From Candidatus Eiseniibacteriota bacterium (GTDB lineage: Bacteria; Eisenbacteria; RBG-16-71-46), in NCBI GenBank assembly GCA_025357055.1, contig JANXPZ010000180.1, forward strand, positions 1-48,732: a DNA stretch of 48,732 bases, written 5' to 3'. How positions within the stretch are numbered: the first letter of the stretch is position 1; each line of letters opens with the position of its first letter. Both the position numbers and the translations under genes were made by a program. The notes beneath the pieces are model-generated. The model worked only from the letters and a program-made list of their open reading frames with translations. It was not told where the DNA came from and did no database searches. Of the stretch, positions 10,115 through 18,284 are shown piece after piece.

Positions 10115-10240
10115 AAGCTCCAGTCGACCCGCGGTGTCGCGACGCCACTTCGTCACCTGGCCGTGATCAAACAGCGACTCCAGGCTGCCAGACGACTCGA
10201 CGAGAAAGGCGACCATGAAACGCGCCAGAAGAACGCGTGA
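10115..10240 (+). pseudogene. C-terminal remnant of a RelE/HigB-type (Gp49-like) toxin
   Basis: In the frame ending at TGA 10238-10240 the translation contains STRGVATPLRHLAVIKQRLQ followed by AARRLDEKG. This resembles the conserved tail of phage-derived Gp49-like/COG4679 toxins (usually ...KKS.RG.ATP..d..lI..RL..A). A whole toxin has about 100-115 residues; only about 41 codons remain, and no start or N-terminal sequence exists between 10048 and 10115. The remnant overlaps the XRE start (10215) by 26 bases, the usual toxin-first arrangement. The family call is by eye from a short tail and is only moderately secure. Confidence 0.55.
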
Positions 10241-10778
10241 CCATGTCGTAAGTTCCGGAAACGTCTTCCGGGACCTGGGACTCCCCAACCCGGAAGAGGA
10301 GCTCACGAAGTCGTCGTTGCTTCTCGAGATCCACCGGACCATCAAGGGAAGGGGCCTGAAGCAGACCGACGCAGCGCGGATCCTCGGGATTCCCCAGCCT
10401 CAGGTTTCGAACTTGCTTCGCGGACGAACCACGGGGTTCTCCGTGCAGAGGCTTTCGCTTCTCCTCGGCAAGCTCGGCAAGAGCGTGACCATCGTGGTAT
10501 CGGACGAGCCGCCCCCGGCGGGGCCGCTGCAGATCCCCGTGGTCCGTGACTCCGCAGGGTTGATCGGGCGAATGACGAGGGTGCGGGTCGCGGCGGATGA
10601 GCAACCAGCGGCGGGCTACTCTGTCGCTCGTGGGCGGACGTCCGCCACTACGGCAAGGGCGAAGAAGAGCAGCGTTCAGAAGAAGGCGACGAACCCGGCC
10701 CCCTACGCCCGCCCGCGCTCCCGCCCCCGCTCGAAGGCGGTCACGCCGGGGGCGAAGTCCTCGCGCACGAAGCCGTAG
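10215..10778 (+). CDS. XRE-family antitoxin/regulator (HigA-like), with aberrant C-terminus
   Basis: A 187-residue frame from ATG 10215. Residues about 35-95 form a helix-turn-helix typical of COG5606 antitoxins (GLKQTDAARILGIPQPQVSN then LLRGRTTGFSVQRLSLLLG and VTIVV). The rest is low-complexity and basic. The final ~25 residues, from about 10703, are encoded by the antisense of the methyltransferase 3' end, and the stop (10776-10778) lies inside that gene. The natural stop therefore appears to have been lost at the cassette junction, or the whole tail is non-native. With the toxin truncated it looks like an orphan antitoxin, perhaps kept as a regulator or simply decaying. Confidence 0.8.
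   Translation: MKRARRTRDHVVSSGNVFRDLGLPNPEEELTKSSLLLEIHRTIKGRGLKQTDAARILGIPQPQVSNLLRGRTTGFSVQRLSLLLGKLGKSVTIVVSDEPPPAGPLQIPVVRDSAGLIGRMTRVRVAADEQPAAGYSVARGRTSATTARAKKSSVQKKATNPAPYARPRSRPRSKAVTPGAKSSRTKP
10703..10776 (-). repeat. direct repeat copy B, intact end of methyltransferase gene
   Basis: This partner of 9975-10048 (72/74 identical) starts exactly at the TAG stop of the methyltransferase. The 654 bases between the two copies carry the toxin remnant and XRE gene. Confidence 0.93.
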
Positions 10779-11320
10779 AGCCCGCAGTGCACCAGCCCGG
10801 CCGCGTGGAACTGGCGGTCGTAGAACGCGGGGCTGCGGCGCTTCATCTCGTGGAAATCGCCGGCGATGGAATCATCGCGGGTGAAGAGCTCGATCCAGGC
10901 CATGCCCTCGAGCAGGCCCGCGAGCACGCGCAGGCCGCGGCGCAACTCGCCCGCGGGCACGTAGTGCAGCACATCGGCGCAGACGATCAGGTCGAAGGGC
11001 CCCTCGAGACCGAGCGCGCCCAGTCCGCCGAAGTCGCCGAGCCGCAGGTTGCGGCGGCGCCCGTAGAGCTCGACCGCGTATTCGCTCGAGTCCACGCCGA
11101 CGTAGCGCAGGCCGGGCCGCAGCCGCGCGAGGATGGGCTGCCACGGTCCCTCTCCGCAGCCGACGTCGAGCACGCTGCGCACCGGGCGCTGGATCAGGTA
11201 CTCGGCCGCCGCGAGCGCGAGGCGCACCTTGCGCTCGACCATGACGCCGACGTGGATGCGGGTGCCGGGGTCGCGATACCAGCGCTCGAAGTAGTCGCGG
11301 TCGTAGCGCTTGGGCGGCAT
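10703..11320 (-). CDS. class I SAM-dependent methyltransferase
   Basis: From ATG 11320 the product has 205 residues; longer open frames upstream look non-coding. Motif I is SVLDVGCGEGPW, motif II region RYVGVDSSEYAV, and motif IV-like FDLIVCADVLHYVP, all typical of Rossmann-fold methyltransferases acting on small molecules. The N-terminus (RYDRDYFERWYRDPGTRIH) resembles ubiE/tellurite-type enzymes without naming a substrate. It follows murA on the same strand with a 65-base gap. The last 25 codons overlap the XRE frame on the other strand, and the last 74 bases are duplicated at 9975-10048. Confidence 0.85.
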   Translation of the reverse strand: MPPKRYDRDYFERWYRDPGTRIHVGVMVERKVRLALAAAEYLIQRPVRSVLDVGCGEGPWQPILARLRPGLRYVGVDSSEYAVELYGRRRNLRLGDFGGLGALGLEGPFDLIVCADVLHYVPAGELRRGLRVLAGLLEGMAWIELFTRDDSIAGDFHEMKRRSPAFYDRQFHAAGLVHCGLYGFVREDFAPGVTAFERGRERGRA

Positions 11321-11385
11321 GGCGGGCGGGGGCGCGGAGCGGCGGGCGGCGCGGCCTCCGGGGACCGGGGCCGCGCGGCGCGCGA

Positions 11386-12648
<1,263 letters not shown>

Positions 12649-12936
12649 GGTCTTGGGCCTCGCGTGTTCCGGAGAGGTGGGATCAAGCGTGCGCGAATCA
12701 GGCCTGGGCGACGCGACATCCATGTGCTGGTCCTTTGCTGCGGCCGATGACCGTCCCTGGCCATGCTGCGATGGCGTTCCCGGGTGCGAAGGGCCGATTA
12801 TGCGAGCGCGGGCGCGCTCGCGCAAGGAGCGCGCCCCGGGGCGCGTGGAACCCGGCGGCGAGGAGCCGTATCATCGCCGCGCAGACCGGCCGGAAACCAC
12901 CGCCCCCGCGTCCTCCCGAGATCCTGGAGAACCGAC

Positions 12937-13869
12937 ATGCCGAGGCTCGCACTCATCGCCCTGCTGCTCACGCTCCTGCCGGCGGGCACCGCCGGCGCCG
13001 CCCGCGTCTCCCCCGCGAGCCCCGTCCGCTCCACGCCGGCCGAGGCCGATTCGCTGACGCAGGCCATCCTCAGGGATCGCGCCGACACCGAGCAGTGGCT
13101 CAAGAGCGGCGAGACCTCGTACCTGGCGACGGTCCAGCGCGTGGACTTCGGCTCGCGCAGGACGCTCACGGTCGGACGCGACCCGGACAACGACGTCCGC
13201 ATCGACGACCCCGGCGTGTCTCCCCACCACCTGAGCGTCTCGGTGTCGGGCGACTCGTTCCAGGTCCGGGCGGTCGATGTCGGGACCGTGTTCTTCGCCA
13301 GGAAGGAGATGATGACCAGCGCCACGCTGGCTCCGGGCAGCGTCGGGATCGGGCGCTTCATGCTGCGGCTGTCCCACCAGCGCTTCCCGGCCATCATCGT
13401 CTTCGATCCGAAGAGTCCGAACTTCGCCCGATACAAGGGGCTCCAGTGGTTCCCGCCGGACCTTTCCTGCCGCTACCTGCTCCCGCTCACGCCGAACCCG
13501 AAGCCGGACACGACCCTCATCCTTTCGACCCGCGGGAACCGGCGCCGCGCGGTGCGCGTGGGCTGGTTCGACTTCATGGTCGGCAGGACGCGCTGCCGGC
13601 TCGAGGCGACGCGGCTGCTGGAGCCGGGCGTGGGCGAGAACGACATCTCGGTCTTCTTCCGCGACGCCACCACCGGCAAGGAGACCTACGCCACGGGCCG
13701 CTACGTGGACCCGGTCCGGCTGCCGGACGGCCGCTACCTGCTGGACTTCAACCTCTGCTACAACCCCGCCTGCGCCGTCTCCGAGCACTACAACTGCCCG
13801 ATCCCGCCGAAGGAGAACGTGCTCAAGGTGCCGATCCGCGCCGGGGAGAAGGACGCGCACTACCACTAG
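12937..13869 (+). CDS. secreted DUF1684 family protein
   Basis: A 310-residue protein from ATG 12937 with GGAGA 6 bases upstream. Residues 1-20 are a signal peptide (LALIALLLTLLPAGTAGAAR). Residues about 65-120 look FHA-like (LTVGRDPDNDVRIDDPGVSP HHLSV), as often precedes DUF1684. The C-terminal half has the DUF1684 hallmarks GRYLLDFNLCYNPACAVSEH then YNCPIPPKENVL and RAGEK. The biochemical function of this family is not known to me; its position suggests an envelope or periplasmic role. It is divergent from murA and is followed directly by two copies of the TCATGAATCGTCC-type repeat. Confidence 0.85.
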   Translation: MPRLALIALLLTLLPAGTAGAARVSPASPVRSTPAEADSLTQAILRDRADTEQWLKSGETSYLATVQRVDFGSRRTLTVGRDPDNDVRIDDPGVSPHHLSVSVSGDSFQVRAVDVGTVFFARKEMMTSATLAPGSVGIGRFMLRLSHQRFPAIIVFDPKSPNFARYKGLQWFPPDLSCRYLLPLTPNPKPDTTLILSTRGNRRRAVRVGWFDFMVGRTRCRLEATRLLEPGVGENDISVFFRDATTGKETYATGRYVDPVRLPDGRYLLDFNLCYNPACAVSEHYNCPIPPKENVLKVPIRAGEKDAHYH

Positions 13870-13893
13870 GCTGGCGGTTCATGAATCGTCCGG
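13870..13893 (+). repeat. dispersed TCATGAATCGTCCGG repeat, copy 1
   Basis: This copy begins one base after the DUF1684 stop. The 25 bases from 13869 match the reverse complement of 18203-18227 at 23 positions, so these two copies are inverted with respect to each other. Confidence 0.8.
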
Positions 13894-13913
13894 TCCAGGG
13901 CAGCGCGGGCGGG

Positions 13914-13934
13914 CTCATGCATCGTCCGGGCTGG
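13914..13934 (+). repeat. dispersed repeat, copy 2
   Basis: CTCATGCATCGTCCGGGCTGG, 21 bases downstream of copy 1 and in the same orientation, differing from it at a few positions. The rest of the 349-base gap up to the NHL gene (13935-14218) holds nothing I recognise apart from a ribosome-binding site. Confidence 0.7.
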
Positions 13935-14218
13935 CCCGACGAGAGCGGGCTCTGCGCCTTTCGGAAGCGTCGCGCCGCCCGCGGTGTGACCGGGCGTCCG
14001 TGGAACCCGATGAGCCGGGCCGCTCTGAGCCGGTCTCCCGAGGCGGCCCGGCGGCCGCGCCGGCACGCCGTTTCCGGGCCCGTACAGCCCGCTCCGCGCC
14101 CACATTCGTCATGCGCCGAACCGCCCTCGATGGTGGTATCCTTGTCTCCTGGCGGGAATCCCCCAGCGCCGCGCATCGTGCCGCTCCCGCCCGGCCGGTG
14201 GCATCACCGGAGGTCACC

Positions 14219-15202
14219 GTGGAGAAGCGTCCGTTCCTCACCTTTGGATTCCGCACCCTCTTCTTCGCGGCCGTCCTGCTTCCGGCGCTGGCCAGCGCAC
14301 AGACCCCGACCTACCTGACGCAGTGGGGCACGTACGGCAGCGGGCCGGGGCAGTTCACCATCCCCTACGGCATCGCCGTGGACCGCGACAACGTCTACGT
14401 CACCGACTGCCTGAACCAGCGTATCCAGAGATTCTCGAGCGACGGCACCTATCTGACCGAGTGGGGCACCTACGGCAGCGGCGACGGACAGTTCTTCAAT
14501 CCCGCCGGAGTGGCGACGGACGCGACCGGCGACGTCTACGTCGTGGACCAGGTCAATTGCCGGATCCAGAAATTCACGGGCACGGGCACCTACCTGACCC
14601 AGTGGGGGTCCTCCGGCAGCGAGGACGGACAATTCAGCATTCCCGTCGGAGTGGCGACCGATGCGGCCGGCGATGTCTACGTCACCGACGGTGGTGGGAA
14701 TCAGCGGGTCCAGAAGTTCACCGGCACGGGCATCTTTCTGGCCCGCTGGGGATCCCCCGGCAGCGGGGAAGGGGAATTCAGCGAGCCCGCCGGAGTGGCG
14801 ACGGACGCCGCCGGCAACGTCTACGTCTCGGACATGAACCACCGCGTCCAGAAGTTCACGGGCACGGGGTCCTTCCTGACCCAGTGGGGCTCGCTCGGCA
14901 GCGGCGACGGGCAGTTCAACGAGCCCTTCGGAGTGGCCACGGACGCGAACGGCGATGTCTACGTGGCAGACCTGGGCAATGCCCGCGTCCAGATGTTCAG
15001 CGGGACCGGCTCCTACCTGGGCCAGTGGGGCTCACCCGGGAGCGGCAACGGGCAATTCGATTTTCCCTTCTTCCTTGCGACGGACGGCGCCGGCAGCGTC
15101 TACGTCGTGGACCGGGGCAACAACCGCATCCAGAAGTTCGGGGTGGCACCGGTCCCCGCCACGTCCACGAGCTGGGGACGCATCAAGGCGCTCTACCGGT
15201 AG
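14219..15202 (+). CDS. secreted NHL-repeat (six-bladed) protein
   Basis: GTG 14219 is preceded by GGAGG at 14209-14213, which decides the start over longer frames. The 327-residue product has a signal peptide (FRTLFFAAVLLPALASAQ) and then six NHL repeats of about 47 residues with the recurring pattern YLTQWG..GSG.GQF..P.GVATD and then VYV.D..N.R.QKF. These fold as a beta-propeller for protein or ligand binding outside the cell. The tail (residues ~315-327) lacks a sorting domain. It is a monocistronic-looking insertion between prmC and murA on the opposite strand. Partner unknown. Confidence 0.88.
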   Translation: MEKRPFLTFGFRTLFFAAVLLPALASAQTPTYLTQWGTYGSGPGQFTIPYGIAVDRDNVYVTDCLNQRIQRFSSDGTYLTEWGTYGSGDGQFFNPAGVATDATGDVYVVDQVNCRIQKFTGTGTYLTQWGSSGSEDGQFSIPVGVATDAAGDVYVTDGGGNQRVQKFTGTGIFLARWGSPGSGEGEFSEPAGVATDAAGNVYVSDMNHRVQKFTGTGSFLTQWGSLGSGDGQFNEPFGVATDANGDVYVADLGNARVQMFSGTGSYLGQWGSPGSGNGQFDFPFFLATDGAGSVYVVDRGNNRIQKFGVAPVPATSTSWGRIKALYR

Positions 15203-15218
15203 ACCGCAGCCGCGGAAG

Positions 15219-16091
15219 TCAGCGCAGGACGGAGGCGCGCGCCAGCAGATAGCGGGGCCGGCGCGCCAGGTCGTCGCGGACCTCGACCGCCTGCCAGCCG
15301 GGAGCGCCCTGGAGCGAGCCGGCGACCTGGTGTACGCGCTCCTCGGCCAGTTCGAGCGCAAGCAGCCCCCCCGGGACGAGGTGGCGCGGCGCCTGCTCCA
15401 CGATCTCGCGCGCGTCATCCAGCCCGCTCGCGCCGGAGAAGAGCGCCTGCGGCGGCTCGAACGACCGCACGTCCTCCGGCAGGGCGTCCCGTTCGCTGGT
15501 CGCGATGTAGGGCGGGTTCGAGACCACGACTTCGAAGCGCTCCTGCGCGCCGAGGGCCTCGAACCAGTGGCCCGGGAGGAATCGGATGCGCCCCGCGAGG
15601 CCCAGCGCCGCCGCGTTGGCGCTCGCGACCTCGAGCGCCCCGGCGCTCGCGTCGGTGGCGGTGAGGTCGGCGGCGGGCCACTCGCTCGCCAGCGCGAGGG
15701 CGACGACGCCGGAGCCGGTGCCCAGATCGAGCACGCGCGGCGCCGCCCAGCGCGGGGCTTCGGCGCGCAGGACCTCGAGCACGACCTCGACCAGCCCCTC
15801 GGTCTCCGGGCGCGGGATGAGCACGCGGGGTTCCACGGCGAGATCCAGATCCCGGAACGCGGCGCGCCCGGTGATGTACTGCACGGGCTCGTGCGCGGCG
15901 CGGCGAGCGAGCCAGGTCGCGAACCGCGTGGCTTCCGGACGCGTGAGCTTTCGCGCGCCGAGCAGGTTGAGCTGCGCGCGCGAACTGCCGAGCAGTCGGC
16001 TCAGCAGCTCCTCGGCGTCGCTGCGGGGCGTGGACGAGGACGCGAGCGCGCCAAGAGCGGAGCGGAGCGCGGAGGCGACGGTGGGCTGCAC
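15219..16091 (-). CDS. prmC: peptide chain release factor N5-glutamine methyltransferase
   Basis: A 290-residue product from GTG 16091; another in-frame GTG at 16130 would add 13 residues. The SAM motif is RVLDLGTGSGVVALALA, and the catalytic VVSNPPYIA (NPPY) motif binds the glutamine to be methylated. The N-terminal helical domain (EPVQYITGRAAFRDLDLAVE then PRVLIPRPETEGLVE) is standard. PrmC methylates the Gln of the GGQ motif in release factors. It normally follows prfA directly; here a four-gene cluster (16270-17994) lies between them, so it may depend on a different transcript. Confidence 0.95.
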   Translation of the reverse strand: MQPTVASALRSALGALASSSTPRSDAEELLSRLLGSSRAQLNLLGARKLTRPEATRFATWLARRAAHEPVQYITGRAAFRDLDLAVEPRVLIPRPETEGLVEVVLEVLRAEAPRWAAPRVLDLGTGSGVVALALASEWPAADLTATDASAGALEVASANAAALGLAGRIRFLPGHWFEALGAQERFEVVVSNPPYIATSERDALPEDVRSFEPPQALFSGASGLDDAREIVEQAPRHLVPGGLLALELAEERVHQVAGSLQGAPGWQAVEVRDDLARRPRYLLARASVLR

Positions 16092-16269
16092 GCGCGCATC
16101 ATAGCGGCTCGGAGCGGCTGCTCCAATCACGCAGCGGGGGCAAGACGCGGCGCGGGCCGGCGGGACGGTCGGCGACGCGACCTGCGCGGGGCGCGGGCCG
16201 GCGGGGCGGGCTCGCGTGCGCCCCGTGCCCGCCCACCCGCCAGCCTCGCATTCATGCGGAGCCCACCCG

Positions 16270-16566
16270 CTAGTGGTGCTCCAGCACGAACGCGTCGAAC
16301 AGCATGAAGCCGCAGCACGCGACGGCCCCCACGATCGTGCCGACCTGCGTGCCCGCCGTGACGATGCTGGCGCGCACGAAGATCCCGCAGCCGATGGAGG
16401 CCACCGCGCCGAGCGCGGTGTCGGTCTGCACCGCGGGCGAATCGATCTGGGCCTCCGGCCCGCTGGCCAACGGTGCGGGGACACCGCCCTGCGCGGACGC
16501 GACCGGCGGCAGCAGCGCGAGGACGGCGCTCAGCGCGAACAACGGGAGCGAACGCTTCCATGGCAT
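16270..16566 (-). CDS. small secreted hydrophobic protein, 98 residues
   Basis: ATG 16566 is preceded by an AAGGGGGA site that overlaps the end of the upstream 74-residue gene (14-base gap), so the two are co-expressed. Residues 1-25 are a signal peptide (LPLFALSAVLALLPPVASAQ). After a polar linker come two short hydrophobic stretches with Gly and three Cys (ASIGCGIFVRASIVTAG and VGTIVGAVACCGFMLFDAFV). The size and layout recall small pilin-like or bacteriocin-like membrane peptides, but I recognise no family. It is the last gene of the cluster that begins with a membrane protein at 17994. Confidence 0.65.
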   Translation of the reverse strand: MPWKRSLPLFALSAVLALLPPVASAQGGVPAPLASGPEAQIDSPAVQTDTALGAVASIGCGIFVRASIVTAGTQVGTIVGAVACCGFMLFDAFVLEHH

Positions 16567-16580
16567 GACGTGGTCCCCCT

Positions 16581-16805
16581 TCAGTCGTTGCTGGTCAGGA
16601 ACGCGTTGATGCAGACGAGCGTCGTGTAGAAGACGCTCGCCGGCACGGCGATCATGAAGACGATGGAGCCTGCGCAGGCGACGTACCTGACCGCCCGGCT
16701 GGCTCCGTCCGGCGCCGCGGTCCCGACCTCGGCCCGCGGCGTCGCCGGCGCGAGCGCGAGCATGACGGCCAGCGCCAGCACCACGATCCTGCTCTTCCTC
16801 CACAT
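16581..16805 (-). CDS. small secreted hydrophobic protein, 74 residues
   Basis: ATG 16805 follows a purine-rich GGAGGAGGAGAAGGG site. Residues 1-26 are a signal peptide (SRIVVLALAVMLALAPATPR) and the remaining ~48 residues contain one long hydrophobic stretch with two Cys (YVACAGSIVFMIAVPASVFY then TTLVCINAFL). It shares the signal-plus-hydrophobic-core design with the 98-residue protein next door, though the sequences are not obviously homologous. The pair probably acts together, perhaps as thiol-bonded membrane peptides handled by the thioredoxin-like protein upstream; this is an inference from neighbourhood. Confidence 0.65.
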   Translation of the reverse strand: MWRKSRIVVLALAVMLALAPATPRAEVGTAAPDGASRAVRYVACAGSIVFMIAVPASVFYTTLVCINAFLTSND

Positions 16806-16921
16806 CCCTTCTCCTCCTCCGGGGGCGCGGGGGGCCCATCGGACGATCCTGCGGGGGCAAGGTCTTCGCCGGCCACTTCGACGTGCCCGCGCGACGCCTG
16901 CGAGCCGGCCGTGCGACCGGC

Positions 16922-17383
16922 TCAGTCGGCGAATCGCGTGTTCACGTAGCGACCGCGGGGGTCGAAGCAGAGCACTTCTCCATAGACGCGATGGCCCCAG
17001 CGCCGGCGCCATTCGCCGCGCGCGTCCCACCACAGCGGGGCGGCCCGGAGCGCGGCGAGCGTGGCGGCGCCGGGACGGCGCGGCGTGTCCACGATGAGCG
17101 CGCCCACGCGCAGGCCGCGGCGCGGACGCGCGGTCAGCCGCGCGAGCGCCTGCAGGCAGTGCGCGCAGTCCGGGTTCACCGCGACCAGCCAGGTGCCGGC
17201 GCTCGAGTCGGCCGTGGCCGCGCACACCAGCACGAGCGGCGCGCCGAGGCCGGGAGTCTGCCAGACGCGCGTGCGGTCGAGATGCCAGAACCAGCCCAGC
17301 GCGGCCAGTGCCGCCCCGGCGAGCGCCCCGCCCAGCCATCCGGCGAGGCGCCGGGCCCGCGCAGGGTCGATCGCGCGTCTCAT
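16922..17383 (-). CDS. membrane-anchored thioredoxin-like protein (CxxC)
   Basis: A 153-residue product whose ATG (17381-17383) overlaps the stop of the upstream membrane protein as ATGA, so translation is coupled. Residues about 13-34 form a membrane anchor (AGWLGGALAGAALAALGWFW). The domain outside has WLVAVNPDCAHCLQALARL, a CxxC (CAHC) at the expected place after the first strand of a thioredoxin fold, then RVGALIVDTP and a C-terminal strand EVLCFDPRGRYV. This points to a periplasmic thiol oxidoreductase or disulfide donor/reductase. It is shorter than ResA or DsbA proteins. Substrates may be the Cys-containing small proteins encoded next. Confidence 0.72.
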   Translation of the reverse strand: MRRAIDPARARRLAGWLGGALAGAALAALGWFWHLDRTRVWQTPGLGAPLVLVCAATADSSAGTWLVAVNPDCAHCLQALARLTARPRRGLRVGALIVDTPRRPGAATLAALRAAPLWWDARGEWRRRWGHRVYGEVLCFDPRGRYVNTRFAD

Positions 17384-17994
17384 CGCAGCGGGCTCATGCC
17401 GCGGAAGAGGTCCATCGCCCACCACAACCCGACGCGCGTGGCGAGCCAGGCCAGCGCGGTGACGAGCAGCGGCCCGCGCAGGCGGCGCCCGGTGCCGACC
17501 GACTGGAGCCATGCCGTGATCGCGATGCGGGCGAGTGTGAGCAGGCCAAAGCTGCCGAACGCCACCCACAGGACGGGCTCCACTGCGGGCAGGCGGTCCT
17601 TGAGGAGTTGCAGCCCCGCGACCGGGGCCAGCCAGGGCGCGAGCGCCGGTGCCCGCCCGGCCAGCGCGACCAGGCTCTGCGCGAAGCGGTCCACCAGCGA
17701 GAGCGCGACGAGTGCGACGAGGAAGCGGGCGTACGGCAGGCGCGCGCCGCGCGTGCGCCACCACAGGGTGTAGGCGAGCGCTTCGAGCGCGCTCGCGGCC
17801 AGCCGCGCCAGCACCATGAGGGTGGCCGCGACGGCGAGGTTCAGGTGCTGCCCGGCGCCGACCTCAGCGCCCTGCCGCAGGCCCAGTTCCCACCAGGACG
17901 CGAGGGCGATGAGGAACAGGAAGACGTTCATCCGATGCATGCGGCGGTGGTCGGGCGCCTCGTGCGCGGCCAGGGCCGCAGCCGGCGAGTCCAT
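17380..17994 (-). CDS. polytopic inner-membrane protein, unknown family
   Basis: A 204-residue product from ATG 17994 with an excellent AAGGAGGT ribosome-binding site (17999-18006 on the plus strand as ACCTCCTT). About five hydrophobic segments are visible (VFLFLIALASWWELGL; LNLAVAATLMVLARLAASAL; FLVALVALSLVDRFAQSLVA; ATM near VLWVAFGSFGLLTLARIAI; LLVTALAWLATRVGLWWA). It resembles small Yip1-like or DoxX-like membrane proteins in shape only. It is first in a four-gene cluster and coupled to the thioredoxin-like gene. A 15-bp palindrome at 18155-18169 lies upstream and may be its operator. Confidence 0.65.
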   Translation of the reverse strand: MDSPAAALAAHEAPDHRRMHRMNVFLFLIALASWWELGLRQGAEVGAGQHLNLAVAATLMVLARLAASALEALAYTLWWRTRGARLPYARFLVALVALSLVDRFAQSLVALAGRAPALAPWLAPVAGLQLLKDRLPAVEPVLWVAFGSFGLLTLARIAITAWLQSVGTGRRLRGPLLVTALAWLATRVGLWWAMDLFRGMSPLR

Positions 17995-18154
17995 CGGGAC
18001 CTCCTTGCGGTGGGGCACCCGGCGGCGGGCCGACGGGTCGGGACCGGGAGCGACACAGCCGGACCGCAAGGCGCGTGCCGCGCGCGGAAGCGCGGCGCAG
18101 GCGTGCCCCGCGCGCATCGCGGAGACCGGCGCTGTCCATGACGCTGCAGGTCCC

Positions 18155-18169
18155 GTCCACGACGTGGAC
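18155..18169. promoter_or_regulatory. 15-bp palindrome GTCCACGACGTGGAC
   Basis: A perfect dyad (7+1+7) lies about 160 bases upstream of the membrane-protein start at 17994 and downstream of prfA. It could be a regulator binding site for the four-gene cluster; this is inferred from symmetry and position alone. Confidence 0.4.
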
Positions 18170-18177
18170 AGCGGCCG

Positions 18178-18195
18178 GACCCGGCGGACCGGGTC
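18178..18195. terminator. GC hairpin downstream of prfA
   Basis: Arms GACCCGG and CCGGGTC enclose a CGGA loop, about 85 bases after the prfA stop. No T-run follows on either strand, so intrinsic termination is uncertain. Confidence 0.4.
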
Positions 18196-18200
18196 GGGCT

Positions 18201-18227
18201 GCCCGGATGATCCATGAACCGCCAGCC
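18201..18227 (-). repeat. dispersed repeat, copy 3 (inverted)
   Basis: The reverse complement of the TCATGAATCGTCC-type repeat; its best match is copy 1 at 13869-13893 (23/25). With copy 4 it forms an inverted pair around a palindrome GCCCATGGGC (18241-18250), so the prfA transcript could fold here. Confidence 0.8.
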
Positions 18228-18260
18228 GGGGACACGAGCTGCCCATGGGCCGCAGGGAGC

Positions 18261-18284
18261 GGCCTGATGAATCGTCCGGGCTAG
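18261..18284 (+). repeat. dispersed repeat, copy 4, overlapping prfA stop
   Basis: The segment ends in GTCCGGGCTAG, where CTA is the prfA stop codon on the minus strand. It shares TGAATCGTCCGGGCTAG with the family consensus. Confidence 0.8.

Noticed and set aside
10049-10214. Intact toxin gene upstream of the XRE antitoxin
   Set aside because: Only 166 bases are available and just the C-terminal tail of a Gp49-like toxin can be read, so it is called a remnant.
16127-16561. 144-codon minus-strand frame overlapping the 98-residue gene
   Set aside because: It is Arg/Pro-rich and out of frame with the gene that has the signal peptide and ribosome-binding site.
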